A stretch of DNA of 64,000 nucleotides from Thioflexithrix psekupsensis (GCF_002149925.1 NZ_MSLT01000001.1:1-64000), one strand, 5' to 3'; shown: positions 52,493 through 61,921, counted from the stretch's first letter. Made by a program: numbers and translations. Notes: generated by a model from the sequence alone, not told the origin.

Positions 52493-54998
52493 GAAAAGCC
52501 TCTTCAATGTCAAGCGCATCAAATACTGCAAACGGTTCTGATAGCTGCTCAAAAATTCTACCCTTATCATTGGTCACATCACGCAATATAGATTGCTGCT
52601 CTTCTTTTTCAGTTAGATAAAGTCTTATTTTATCCGCAATTTTTTCTTTCCACGCATAGCGAATGAGTGCTTCTACCATATAATGGCTGTGTGTAGTCAA
52701 TAAAACTCGAACCTCTTGCTTTACCAGTGCAATCATCAACTCGGCATATTTTAACTGCCAATTAGGATGAACATGAATTTCTGGTTCATCTAAAATAAGA
52801 ATGCTACCCTGCTTGAGACTTTGATTTTGAATTAGAATCTGCAAGACACCAAACATTTTAATCCCAGAGGCCGTATCAAACATGGAAATTGGTTCATTGA
52901 TCAAATCCTTTTCATAGACAATATTATCTGCTATTTCTTTATAAGAGAGTTTTCCTCTAATAATGTGCTGAATATCATTTGATAATTCAGATGAGAAAGA
53001 AGTCTGTTTAGTCTCTTTAGAAGCAAGGCGTAAAATTAAGTCTATCACCGTTTTAGGTAAATCATATTTAAACCCATATTGTTCGGCTAAAAGAAAGGTA
53101 TTTTTGATATAAGAAAACTTATCCAATAAATCAGGATTGCCTATGAAAATGGGATAAAAATGGTCTTGATACAACTCCTGTTCTTTTGGTCTCAGCCTTG
53201 TCAAGCCGTTTGCTCTTGAAACTGCACTGGTGATTTCATTATAAAATATTTTACTAATCGTACTTTTTCCCGTATCGTTTTCTCCGGCAATAACGCTTAA
53301 ACCCGCTAATTCTACTTCGGCTTGTTTAATTATCTTATACTGCTTTATTTCTAGCTTTATAACAGCACCAGCGGCACTGATTTTAATTCTTGGATCAGCG
53401 GCACAAATGGCGTTAAAACTATGTGTAACGCGCATTTTAAACTCTCGACTTTTAACATGTTCAGTAATCGCATCGCTTATTTTTCCAATAGCCTCTTCTC
53501 GCTTAGTCTTAGTGTCTGATCCTGAAATTTCTAATGCAGCCTGCCAACTTTCTCTTTGCTGTTCTAAGAGTAGCCAACGACCATAAGTTGAGAGCTGTTG
53601 AAAAAAATCTTGTTTCATTTTATTAATGCGCTTTTCTTTTTCTTCTTTAGTCACATGTTGATTAAATTTTATAATCGCATCAAAATCAAATAAGTTAAAT
53701 ATACTATTGCAAAATTCGTAAACAGGTTTTAATTCTCCATATTGCTCTTGTTTATTAACAATACGGCGATTTAACGCATCTACTTTTTTCCAATGACTAT
53801 CCTTAACTTTATTTAAGAACTCTTGTAAAAGATTGAGAGAAAATGAAGCATCGGAAAATATTTTATCAATATTACTACAGTCGCAATAAGTATTAATAAA
53901 TTTTCCAACTTCTAGTGGAATTTGTTCTAACAATTCCGCGATTTCAGATGCTAAATTAGCATCTGGAATCGCTTTATCAGATAAAAAAAAGGAGGCTGCT
54001 GTGATTTTTTTTCTATCTTTGACACTAAAATTACGGATTGCTTTTTCTACCTGTTTTTTTGATTCAGCATCAGCATTGGCTTTATTAAAAATGAATTTAA
54101 ATTTATCAAGATAACCTTTCTCGAATATCTCCTTTAATGCTGAACTTGTCGATATAAATGGCTGATCAGCTTCTTCGATAAGAAAAACATAATCTGCAAC
54201 ATTCAAAAAATCAAAGTGTTTATTGGATAGCGCATTCAAATTATGCCCAATACCTTCACTATCTATTAAAATAATGGACTCATTCTTCTGAAGAAATGGA
54301 CCAGCCAGTAATTTCCCTTCTATTCTGATATATGATAAAAGTGGAATGAGACTATTTTCTTGGTTAGACAATAATTTTTTGCTGATTTCAATAAAATCAG
54401 CTTTATTATCCCTTTGATAAGAATAAAAACCCATAGATAAGTCACAATGACATATCTGCTTAACAGATTCATTTATCCAATCATACATTTTTTCTTTCTT
54501 AGACTTGATAAGTACCTTTACATCAGAATTAGGAATTAACATTTCTGCATAAATTTCTTTCGCCATCTCTTGTAGTTGCTGGTGGCTTAAAATATAGCTA
54601 AATCGCGTTGTTTGGCAAGGAGTTTCAGAAATTAGTTCCACAATTTTCTTAATTTTTTCTTCAGATTCTATTTCAGAAATCGCACCATTTTCTGTTGTAG
54701 GCAATTCCGTGGTGACTTCTACTAAAACATCATGAATGGCATCTAGTATTTCCTCTTTTTCTTTAAATACTACAGTGGCTTTATATTCAGCCCCTTCGTG
54801 CAGAATATATTCCGTAGGAACAGTAGTTGTTCTGCTTTTACCAGTAACAGGAAAATTATCTTGTTCTGTTCCCATGATTTCTCTAATAAAAGTGGTTTTT
54901 CCTGAACCTGTTTTTCCAAGAACATAAACCCGCACCACATTTTTGGGAAGCGGTTGCTGACTTTCTAAAAGGTCTTGAATTTCAAAAAAATAAGCCAT
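52485..54998 (-). CDS. Dual NTPase: GTPase-like domain fused to OLD/AAA_15-like ATPase
   Basis: This 837-residue protein has two separate P-loop modules. The N-terminal one has Walker A LGKTGSGKTTF (27-37), an IILIDSEGIGHNLN motif (DSEG 246-249, like G3) and FIFNKANAD (305-310, like the NKxD base motif). Together these suggest a GTPase of the dynamin/septin-like breadth. A helical region (about 380-530) follows. The C-terminal module has Walker A GENDTGKST (572-580), a signature-like TASGIK (about 709-714), Walker B SILILDEPE (732-740) and a TTHSHYM switch (His770), as in OLD, Gabija GajA and related AAA_15/AAA_21 ATPases. No TOPRIM nuclease is attached. The gene is AT-rich and Lys/Ile/Asn-rich compared with its neighbours, and lies between inverted MITE-like elements. 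Confidence 0.85.
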   Translation of the reverse strand: MAYFFEIQDLLESQQPLPKNVVRVYVLGKTGSGKTTFIREIMGTEQDNFPVTGKSRTTTVPTEYILHEGAEYKATVVFKEKEEILDAIHDVLVEVTTELPTTENGAISEIESEEKIKKIVELISETPCQTTRFSYILSHQQLQEMAKEIYAEMLIPNSDVKVLIKSKKEKMYDWINESVKQICHCDLSMGFYSYQRDNKADFIEISKKLLSNQENSLIPLLSYIRIEGKLLAGPFLQKNESIILIDSEGIGHNLNALSNKHFDFLNVADYVFLIEEADQPFISTSSALKEIFEKGYLDKFKFIFNKANADAESKKQVEKAIRNFSVKDRKKITAASFFLSDKAIPDANLASEIAELLEQIPLEVGKFINTYCDCSNIDKIFSDASFSLNLLQEFLNKVKDSHWKKVDALNRRIVNKQEQYGELKPVYEFCNSIFNLFDFDAIIKFNQHVTKEEKEKRINKMKQDFFQQLSTYGRWLLLEQQRESWQAALEISGSDTKTKREEAIGKISDAITEHVKSREFKMRVTHSFNAICAADPRIKISAAGAVIKLEIKQYKIIKQAEVELAGLSVIAGENDTGKSTISKIFYNEITSAVSRANGLTRLRPKEQELYQDHFYPIFIGNPDLLDKFSYIKNTFLLAEQYGFKYDLPKTVIDLILRLASKETKQTSFSSELSNDIQHIIRGKLSYKEIADNIVYEKDLINEPISMFDTASGIKMFGVLQILIQNQSLKQGSILILDEPEIHVHPNWQLKYAELMIALVKQEVRVLLTTHSHYMVEALIRYAWKEKIADKIRLYLTEKEEQQSILRDVTNDKGRIFEQLSEPFAVFDALDIEEAFHG

Positions 54999-55025
54999 GA
55001 GTTCTCTCTAAAGGTTAAGATACAG

Positions 55026-55180
55026 CATAATGATGTGATTCATAACGTGTTTATTTTGTCAGAATCAGAATTTTCAACAGCGATTTTTGCCAATCGCTTA
55101 TTTTCAGCCAATTTTTATTTTTTAAATTCTGAAATTCCGTTACTTCTGATTCTGACAGAAAAATTTTACGAATGACTTAA
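55026..55180 (-). mobile_element. MITE-like element, copy I (inverted)
   Basis: On the plus strand the element reads from its usual right arm (ATGATGTGATTCATAACGTG) through TTTTGTCAGAATCAGAA (55056 on) to TCTGATTCTGACAGAAAAATTT and ACGAATGACTTAATTTTG. It is the reverse complement of copy A, including the CAAAATTAAGTCATTC segment that supplies the stop in the coiled-coil pseudogene. It lies between the NTPase start and the end of the chpA-like gene. Confidence 0.72.
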
Positions 55181-55219
55181 TTTTGTTACGAATTTATTGG
55201 CAGGGGCAATATTTAGCCT

Positions 55220-55252
55220 TTTCTATCCCGGCCGGACATCGCTTTGTTTACC
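55220..55252. repeat. 33-bp direct repeat partner (end of the chpA-like gene)
   Basis: Identical to 51798-51830 in the same orientation. It encodes the last residues GKQSDVRPG and the stop of the chpA-like gene on the minus strand. The two copies bound a 3.4 kb island. Confidence 0.9.
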
Positions 55253-58200
55253 GTTGCTGGCGGGGCGTTTACTGCTAACACTTTCGGCTAAAAGGGCGTT
55301 AATATTATCTAGTAATTCTGTTTCATTAAACGGTTTGCCTAAATAACGATTAATGCCGATTTTCTCCGCTTTATCCCGGTGTTTTGCACCGGTGCGCGAC
55401 GTGATCATGATAATGGGAATATGTTTCAATTCTGGAGTATTTCTTACTTGCGTCGCTAATTCATAACCATCCATGCGCGGCATTTCTACGTCTAATAACA
55501 TGAGATCGGGAATATGTTCTTGCAATTGAGCGACGGCATCCACACCGTCTTTAGCGGTCAACACTTCCATGCCTTGACGTTTTAACAAGCGCGCCGTCAC
55601 TTTACGCACCGTAATCGAATCGTCCACCACCATGATGGTTTTAACGGGAGCTTTTTCTTCCACCACTTCTTCGGCGGCGCGTGCCATTTCGTAGTGAGAA
55701 AGCGTGGCTTCGGTACGAGTGAGCGTGGGAACGTCCAAAATCAACACCACACGCCCATCGCCTAAAATCGTTGCCCCCGCAATCCAGCGAATCGCCCCAA
55801 TTTGCGGCCCCACCGTTTTTACCACCACTTCCTTACTGCCTTCAATCCCGTCAACTAAAAACGCCATCCGTCTATCTCCAGCACGCACCAATAAAGTGGG
55901 AATTAAAGGCATGTCAATAGAACTTTTCCCTAAACCTAATAACTCTCCCAAATGCAGCACACGATAATCATTATCCATATAACGATAGTACCGCACATCT
56001 TCAGCTTGTGCGGTATTAGACACATCGGTACGCGGTAAACGCATGACGGCATCCACATTGTTTAAAGGAATCGCTAATGTTTCCTCTCCAATATGAATTA
56101 ATAAAGCCTGATTGATCGTTAAAGACAAAGGCAAACGAATCTCGAATAAAGTGCCTTCATTGGTTTTGGAATGAATTTGTAAAGAACCGCCTAATTGTTT
56201 CACTTCACTGTTCACCACATCCATACCCACACCGCGCCCTGAGACTTGAGTAATTTTTTGTGCGGTACTAAAGGACGGCTCTAAAATAAATTGCATCAAT
56301 TCCTGATCGCTAATCACCGTGTCGGTTTTAATCATATTGCGCTCTTCGGCTTTGCGTCGAATGGCCAATAGATTTAATCCCGCGCCATCATCACTCAACT
56401 TGATAATTAAATCAGAGCCTTCTTTGGCTAATTGAATTTTTACTTGAGCCACTGTTGGTTTTCCCGCTTGTTGACGGGTTTCTGCATCTTCAATGCCGTG
56501 ACCAATGGCGTTACGTAATAAATGTTCTAATGGCGCAACAATGCGATTTAACACCGTCCGCTCAAATTCAATATTTTCACCTTCAATCACAAATTCCACT
56601 TGTTTGCGTAATTCTCTTGCCGTTAAGCGAGAAATGCGCTGCAATCGCGGCGAAATTCGAGCAAAAGGAATCATGCGCGTGCGCATAATGCCTTCTTGCA
56701 ATTCAGCCCCCACTCGTGATTGTTGAATCAATAACGCATCACTTTGACGAGTGAGCGTTTTCATAATATCTTGAATGCTTAATAAGTCACTAATCGTTTC
56801 CATTAAGCTGCGTGATAATTGTTGCATCACCGAGAAACGGTCTAATTCTAATGGATCAAATTCCTCATTACCGTCTTCTAAAGTTTCGGAGAAATGCGAA
56901 ATAATTTGCGCTTCGGTTTCAATTTCTAAACGCCGTAATTGGTCACGCAAACGGGTCACCGTTTGTTCCATTTCTACCAAGTTATTTTTAACAGCGGCTT
57001 GCTGCTGTTCCATGTGCGCACGAGAAATGGACAATTCGCCTGCTAAATTGGTTAATTTATCAATGAGAGAAACGCGCACACGAATACGATCTTCCGAACC
57101 TTCGCTGTCTCGATCATCATCCAATTTTTCAGTACGCGAGGCTGGTTCTGGTTCAGCGGTGGGCTTAGTGGGGGTTGATTTCACGGGAGCGGGGCGCGAC
57201 ATACCCGGCGGCGGAGTCGCTGTTCCCACAACAGGCGGCGGCGTAGGAACGGAGCTTGGCGCGGCCACTTCCTCTCCCCCCCCCGATAAAGACGTATTAA
57301 TCTGCGCAATCAAATCATTAGGCATTTCCAGCGGCACACCAGAACGCACCGCTTCTAACATTGCCGCTAATTCATCGACACTGGTTTGAACAATTTCTTG
57401 TAAGCGATTATTGGATTGTGCGTTGCCTTCGACGATTTTGGTGAGTACCGATTCCAGATGATGACTCAGATCGCCCATTGGCACGATGCCCACCATACGC
57501 GCTCCACCTTTAAGCGTGTGTAGCTCGCGTTGTAATTCTTTCATCAACTGCATATTTTGCGGCGAAGACTGCCAACGCTCTAACAAAGATTGCGTATTTT
57601 CTAAGATTTCTTCGGCTTCATCTAAGAAAATCGACATAAATTCATCGGTGGCATCGGGAACATCAGCAGGCGCGGTTTTGGGCGCGCTGTTAATGGTTGT
57701 ATTAACCGTTTCGTTGGCCAAAGCGGCAACGGGCTTGGCTTGGGGATGCGCCTGTTGTTCTGCTTTGATGTCGTTGAGTAAATCGGTTTGTTCAGCGTCG
57801 CTGGGGGGATGACCGTCTAAAATCGCTTCAATCTGAGCAGTGGCATTGTGGAGCAAATCGTAAGTATCACGCGGCAATTCTCCGTCTCGATTTTCCAATT
57901 GACGACACAAGGTCTCCAACGGTGCGGCCAAATTCGCCACGGGCAATAAATTCACACTGCGCGAACTGCCGTTAAGTGTATGAAAAGCACGGATTAAATC
58001 TTGAGTGATGCGTGTTTCTTCGGGAGATTGTTCATAATCGTGTAAAAATTTCTTCAAAGCCACCAAATGTGTGGCCGCTTCTTTGCGGAAAATACCAAGT
58101 AGAACAGGATCAATCGCGTCATCCATTCCCGAAGCGGAACTTGTGGCATGACTGCTTTGATTTTCTGCTTCAAAATCAGACAGTTCTGATAATAAAGAAG

Positions 58201-59140
58201 AGTCATCATCAAAATCAGACATTGCCTCCGTTTCCAACGCTGACTCCGAATCCGCATCAGTGTCAGACAACATGGGCATGTCCTCTAAACGGGCTAATTC
58301 AGATAAATCCGCATCCTCGCCTAATTCGCTGACGAATTCATCCTCTAAAGCAGGCAAGTCTAAATTATCTTCTGAATTATCCATTAAATCAGGTAATGTT
58401 GTGTCTAATTCATTGTCTTGTGTCTGGTCTAAATCGGGTAAATGAAGATCATCGCTGGCTAATTCGGTTTCTTCAGAAATTTCGTTTAAATTATCCAAAT
58501 CATCGGCATTGTCTAAATCGCCTAATTCGGGTAAAATTTCTGTCAAATCGCTGGACATTTCTGGAGAATCTATTTCTTCTTCCAAAGTGTCTTCTGGTTC
58601 ATCTTCTAATTCAGGCATTGCGGGTGCGGGTTTAGCCGTCACTGCGGGCGCGGTGGGTTCAACGGTCTTAGTTTCAGCACTTTGGGTATCGGCCGAATCA
58701 AACTCACCCAAACTGGTGCCTTTACTGGTCAGCAAATAATCCACTTGAGAAATTAATAAAATTTGTTCATAAGTTGCAGGCTTTTGTGTTTTAAATTGCT
58801 GAATCATATCAGGCAACACACCTTCTACCCGCCCAACCACTTGCAAAACCAATTCAGTGGCGGGAAATGCACCTTCTAATACGCGATTTAATAAATTCTC
58901 AAATCGCCAACCCAATTCACCAATCGCCGTCGCACCGACTAAACGACCACTGCCTTTAAGCGTGTGGAAATTACGCCGTAGCGTTCGTAAAGATTCCTGA
59001 TCGGTGGGATCATCTTGCCATGCGGCAAAACTGGCGACAATTTCACCCAAGACCTCTTCGGCTTCTTCCACAAAAATTTCGAGAATTTCTTCATCGACTT
59101 CATCAGAGGTTATTTGTTCTGGAATTTGTAGCAGTTTCAT
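55223..59140 (-). CDS. chpA: ChpA-type chemotaxis histidine kinase (CheA core with three Hpt domains and a receiver)
   Basis: This 1305-residue kinase belongs to the type IV pilus chemosensory (Chp/Pil) group. It has three Hpt domains with phospho-acceptor histidines at His59 (HTLKGSGR), His387 (HTLNGSSR) and His541 (HTLKGGAR). A long acidic linker lies at about 176-330 and a Pro-rich linker at about 640-680. The CheA dimerisation, ATPase (HLLRNAIGHGIEDAE, GRGVGMDVV) and CheW-like domains follow, then a C-terminal receiver (IMVVDDSITVRK, Asp1217 in LLDVEMPRMDG). Pseudomonas ChpA also has a long FimL-like N-terminus; here a similar piece is a separate gene 74 bases upstream. The last nine codons are the duplicated 33-bp sequence. 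Confidence 0.93.
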   Translation of the reverse strand: MKLLQIPEQITSDEVDEEILEIFVEEAEEVLGEIVASFAAWQDDPTDQESLRTLRRNFHTLKGSGRLVGATAIGELGWRFENLLNRVLEGAFPATELVLQVVGRVEGVLPDMIQQFKTQKPATYEQILLISQVDYLLTSKGTSLGEFDSADTQSAETKTVEPTAPAVTAKPAPAMPELEDEPEDTLEEEIDSPEMSSDLTEILPELGDLDNADDLDNLNEISEETELASDDLHLPDLDQTQDNELDTTLPDLMDNSEDNLDLPALEDEFVSELGEDADLSELARLEDMPMLSDTDADSESALETEAMSDFDDDSSLLSELSDFEAENQSSHATSSASGMDDAIDPVLLGIFRKEAATHLVALKKFLHDYEQSPEETRITQDLIRAFHTLNGSSRSVNLLPVANLAAPLETLCRQLENRDGELPRDTYDLLHNATAQIEAILDGHPPSDAEQTDLLNDIKAEQQAHPQAKPVAALANETVNTTINSAPKTAPADVPDATDEFMSIFLDEAEEILENTQSLLERWQSSPQNMQLMKELQRELHTLKGGARMVGIVPMGDLSHHLESVLTKIVEGNAQSNNRLQEIVQTSVDELAAMLEAVRSGVPLEMPNDLIAQINTSLSGGGEEVAAPSSVPTPPPVVGTATPPPGMSRPAPVKSTPTKPTAEPEPASRTEKLDDDRDSEGSEDRIRVRVSLIDKLTNLAGELSISRAHMEQQQAAVKNNLVEMEQTVTRLRDQLRRLEIETEAQIISHFSETLEDGNEEFDPLELDRFSVMQQLSRSLMETISDLLSIQDIMKTLTRQSDALLIQQSRVGAELQEGIMRTRMIPFARISPRLQRISRLTARELRKQVEFVIEGENIEFERTVLNRIVAPLEHLLRNAIGHGIEDAETRQQAGKPTVAQVKIQLAKEGSDLIIKLSDDGAGLNLLAIRRKAEERNMIKTDTVISDQELMQFILEPSFSTAQKITQVSGRGVGMDVVNSEVKQLGGSLQIHSKTNEGTLFEIRLPLSLTINQALLIHIGEETLAIPLNNVDAVMRLPRTDVSNTAQAEDVRYYRYMDNDYRVLHLGELLGLGKSSIDMPLIPTLLVRAGDRRMAFLVDGIEGSKEVVVKTVGPQIGAIRWIAGATILGDGRVVLILDVPTLTRTEATLSHYEMARAAEEVVEEKAPVKTIMVVDDSITVRKVTARLLKRQGMEVLTAKDGVDAVAQLQEHIPDLMLLDVEMPRMDGYELATQVRNTPELKHIPIIMITSRTGAKHRDKAEKIGINRYLGKPFNETELLDNINALLAESVSSKRPASNGKQSDVRPG

Positions 59141-59213
59141 TGTTGCAAATCACCATGACTAGGGGCGAGCGGTTGTAAAAAGGTTATGCGGTAATTCTCA
59201 TAAAAACAAGAGC

Positions 59214-60890
59214 TTATGCCGCAGCCAGCAAGATATTCAGGCGTTGTTGCGTTAATTTTAGAATATCACGCGCATCCATCGGATTGCCTGCCAACGTGTC
59301 TAAATACAATTCTAAACTCAACAGTACATCAGCTAAAGCTTTTTGTTGGGTTTCAGGGGGGACAGTATTATCCCGAATGAAAACCTGCTCAATATAGCGT
59401 CCACATTTCGCCAACAATACCGCTGCATCCGCGTGGGACATTAGCGATAAAAATCCTTGAATTTGTTTTAACCGATTAGGAACTTCTAATAGCTCTTCAT
59501 CTTGATTTTGACTGTCAATAAAAGTCACTAATGGATGAATCACTTGTGACAATTCCGTTTTGGCTTCATTCACAGCCACATTAAGAATAATGTCGAATTG
59601 CGGCGTATCAGAAAAATCAGTGTCTGGGCTTTGTTGCAAGCGTTGGCGGGCATGAACCCCTTGCACGCCTAAAATATCTAACGCCGCATCAATTTTAAGT
59701 AAATTATTCGCAATATCGAGTAAAGCATTCAAATGGGCTTCACGTTTTCCTTCGACGATTTCTTTAATTAAGATCGCCTGTCCTAACATGGCTTTACGTT
59801 GCACCATTAAGCCCAACAATCCCAAAGTATTAGCCATGTCTTTTAACAGACCCACTAAGGGAGACAATTCAGTAACAGAAGGGTTATCCGCACGATTAAA
59901 AATATCCAACGTTTCTTCAACCCGCGCAAAATCGTCTTTTAATAAAGTCACAACGATTTTCATTAACTCAATATCAGGGCCTGCAAAAATCAAACGGGCT
60001 GATTGTAAAGCGGCTTCTGATGGCGCGTAATCATCTAATTTAAAAGCCGTTTTAATCGCTGCAATCTGTTTACCGCGTGAACGGGCATGAGCCGCGTAAT
60101 AAAGCAAATTGGTTAAAACGGCTTTCGGTGGAGCTACGCGCAATGCGGCGTTGCCATGATCGGCGATTTGTTTAATAATGGCATCGATTTGTTTGAGTAG
60201 ATTTACAATGGCATTATTAACGTCTAAACCCTTTTGCAATAAGGCTTCTAAAATGCCTTCTGTCACCCACCAAATCTTAGTCACAGGAGCTTGGCCTGTG
60301 GCCTGTTGCATTCGCTGCATGACCGTGTAGATAAATTTAATCCCTTCAGGTTCTTTAGGCTGTTTAATTAAAGCCATTAAGCCTTTTTGATACGCGGCTC
60401 GCATCTTATTGGCATAATCTTTTAATTTGTCATCCGGTAAATTAGGGGCTTTGGCCGCAGGAACGGGTAAAGATAAATCTGGAGTAAAAAATTGATTGGC
60501 CGTTAAGGCGGGCTGCTCGCGCAATTCGCGTAAACTATTTAATTGTGGTAATAATGCCAGCGGAATATCTTGTTGAACAATGGCTAAATGATCCAGATAA
60601 TTAGGTAATTGAATTAAAGCCTGCATTAATACATCATAGGTACGCTCATTATTGGCAATCTTCCCTGCCAGTAGGACTTGAATGGTGGCCTCGACTTCTT
60701 TCACCAGTAATGCAGCCGTTTGTAGATCAAGAATATTTAACACGCCACGAATCTCGTGCAACCAAATGATGCCTTGTTGTAAAGGTGCCGTGTCGCTGGG
60801 ATTTTCCACAAATTGCTCTAAGGCTTGTCGGGTTTGCTTTAAACTGTCGTCAATTGTGGTTTTTACCCATGTTAGGGCTGCGTGCTTCAT
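59214..60890 (-). CDS. ChpA N-terminal/FimL-like protein
   Basis: This 558-residue helical protein resembles the N-terminal region of ChpA and the twitching protein FimL. It opens with ALTWVKTTIDDSLKQTRQALEQFVENPSD, GIIWLHEIRGVLNILDL (an Hpt-like helix pair without the HxxKG site) and QLPNYLDHLAIVQQDIP. The length equals that of FimL. No kinase domain is present. It precedes the ChpA-like kinase by 74 bases on the same strand, and a ribosome site (GGTGA) serves the kinase separately. It is either a FimL homologue or the detached N-terminus of ChpA; the two names cannot be separated by eye. Confidence 0.8.
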   Translation of the reverse strand: MKHAALTWVKTTIDDSLKQTRQALEQFVENPSDTAPLQQGIIWLHEIRGVLNILDLQTAALLVKEVEATIQVLLAGKIANNERTYDVLMQALIQLPNYLDHLAIVQQDIPLALLPQLNSLRELREQPALTANQFFTPDLSLPVPAAKAPNLPDDKLKDYANKMRAAYQKGLMALIKQPKEPEGIKFIYTVMQRMQQATGQAPVTKIWWVTEGILEALLQKGLDVNNAIVNLLKQIDAIIKQIADHGNAALRVAPPKAVLTNLLYYAAHARSRGKQIAAIKTAFKLDDYAPSEAALQSARLIFAGPDIELMKIVVTLLKDDFARVEETLDIFNRADNPSVTELSPLVGLLKDMANTLGLLGLMVQRKAMLGQAILIKEIVEGKREAHLNALLDIANNLLKIDAALDILGVQGVHARQRLQQSPDTDFSDTPQFDIILNVAVNEAKTELSQVIHPLVTFIDSQNQDEELLEVPNRLKQIQGFLSLMSHADAAVLLAKCGRYIEQVFIRDNTVPPETQQKALADVLLSLELYLDTLAGNPMDARDILKLTQQRLNILLAAA

Positions 60891-61112
60891 TGATTTACCA
60901 ATTTTCCAGTAATGAAGGGGTTAATGAGGATCGAAATGATCTTTTTTAAGCGTCTTTCTCGCAGGCGCGCTTACTATGATAGCAGATAATTAGTGTAAGT
61001 CATTTACTTTTTGTGAGTGAGCGTTGAGAATGTCGTGGAGAGCGATTCAGCAACCTGCCTGATATGTGCTACCATTTATTTGTTTTACTCCATTTCTCAT
61101 GAGAGCGTGATC

Positions 61113-61421
61113 ATGACTCAAGATCAAGATTTAATGTGTCGCCATTTTAATACGTATAGCGGGGTCAAATTGCCATTGAATTTACTCAATGAATTAACCC
61201 CACAAGACATTGCCAATCGCAACACTTATTTTAACGGTTATTTTGATAAGCAACAACGTCTAGTGTGTTGTGAAAAGATCGTGTATGGCGATGTGGAATT
61301 AAAACACGATTATACTTATCATCCCAATGGCTTATTAAAGCAAGCAAACATCACAGATTCCGACGGCGAATTAAGCGTTATAGAATTTGATGAACAGGGG
61401 ACAAAAATAGAAACAGATTAG
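61113..61421 (+). CDS. Small conserved protein (DUF6156-like)
   Basis: This 102-residue protein contains FNTYSGVKLPLNLLNEL, NRNTYFNGYFDKQQRLVCCEKIVYGDVELKH and YTYHPNGLLKQA, beta-rich with MORN-like or Rhs-like YxxxG turns. The pattern recalls DUF6156, though I am not certain. Role unknown. The frame opens at an earlier GTG (61017), but the ATG at 61113 starts the recognisable domain. It stands between chpA and the PilZ gene. Confidence 0.65.
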   Translation: MTQDQDLMCRHFNTYSGVKLPLNLLNELTPQDIANRNTYFNGYFDKQQRLVCCEKIVYGDVELKHDYTYHPNGLLKQANITDSDGELSVIEFDEQGTKIETD

Positions 61422-61463
61422 GTTGTATTTTAATTTGATTTTTATCTGTTTTTTTTAATGGAA

Positions 61464-61823
61464 TTAACGCAGTTTATAGTAGTTTTCAATGCGCACTAAT
61501 TCGTCTAACATTTCTGCTTTTTTTGCCATAAATTCCACCCCAATATCGTAAAGAACAGGTGAGTGTTCGAGGGAATTTTTATCTGATAAAAGATGACACC
61601 ATATTACTTTACCAATAAAGGTAAAAGGCGAGTCTGCTTTAATGTGAATGTGTAAAAGTGTGCCTTCTTTCCATGCTTTTTCAGAGGTAAAAGCCAATCC
61701 ACCTAAACTGACATTTTTGGTATAAACCGCTTCAACAGCGGCTTGTTCACCTGCTCTGGAAATGGTTTGTACGGTCAACGGAATGCACATTGGATGTCGA
61801 TGAAATTGTCGTCTTGTGGTCAT
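61464..61823 (-). CDS. PilZ-domain protein
   Basis: This 119-residue protein is a single PilZ domain, a c-di-GMP receptor. The RxxxR-type motif is in RRQFHRHP near the N-terminus, and the second motif is NVSLGGLAF (N/DxSxxG). It has no transmembrane or other domain. PilZ proteins next to chp/pil genes often act on type IV pilus function; that link is inferred from the neighbourhood. Confidence 0.9.
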   Translation of the reverse strand: MTTRRQFHRHPMCIPLTVQTISRAGEQAAVEAVYTKNVSLGGLAFTSEKAWKEGTLLHIHIKADSPFTFIGKVIWCHLLSDKNSLEHSPVLYDIGVEFMAKKAEMLDELVRIENYYKLR

Positions 61824-61921
61824 TGCTCACTCCGTTATTGTAAAAACAATTTGTTGTGCTTATGGCAGGGATAACGTATAAAAAACGTTATCCCTTTATC
61901 GATCATTGTGGTCAATAGGCG

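Noticed and set aside
56775-57389. Plus-strand frame of 204 codons inside chpA
   Set aside because: Shadow of the kinase reading frame; low-complexity Ser/Arg/Gly composition and no signals.
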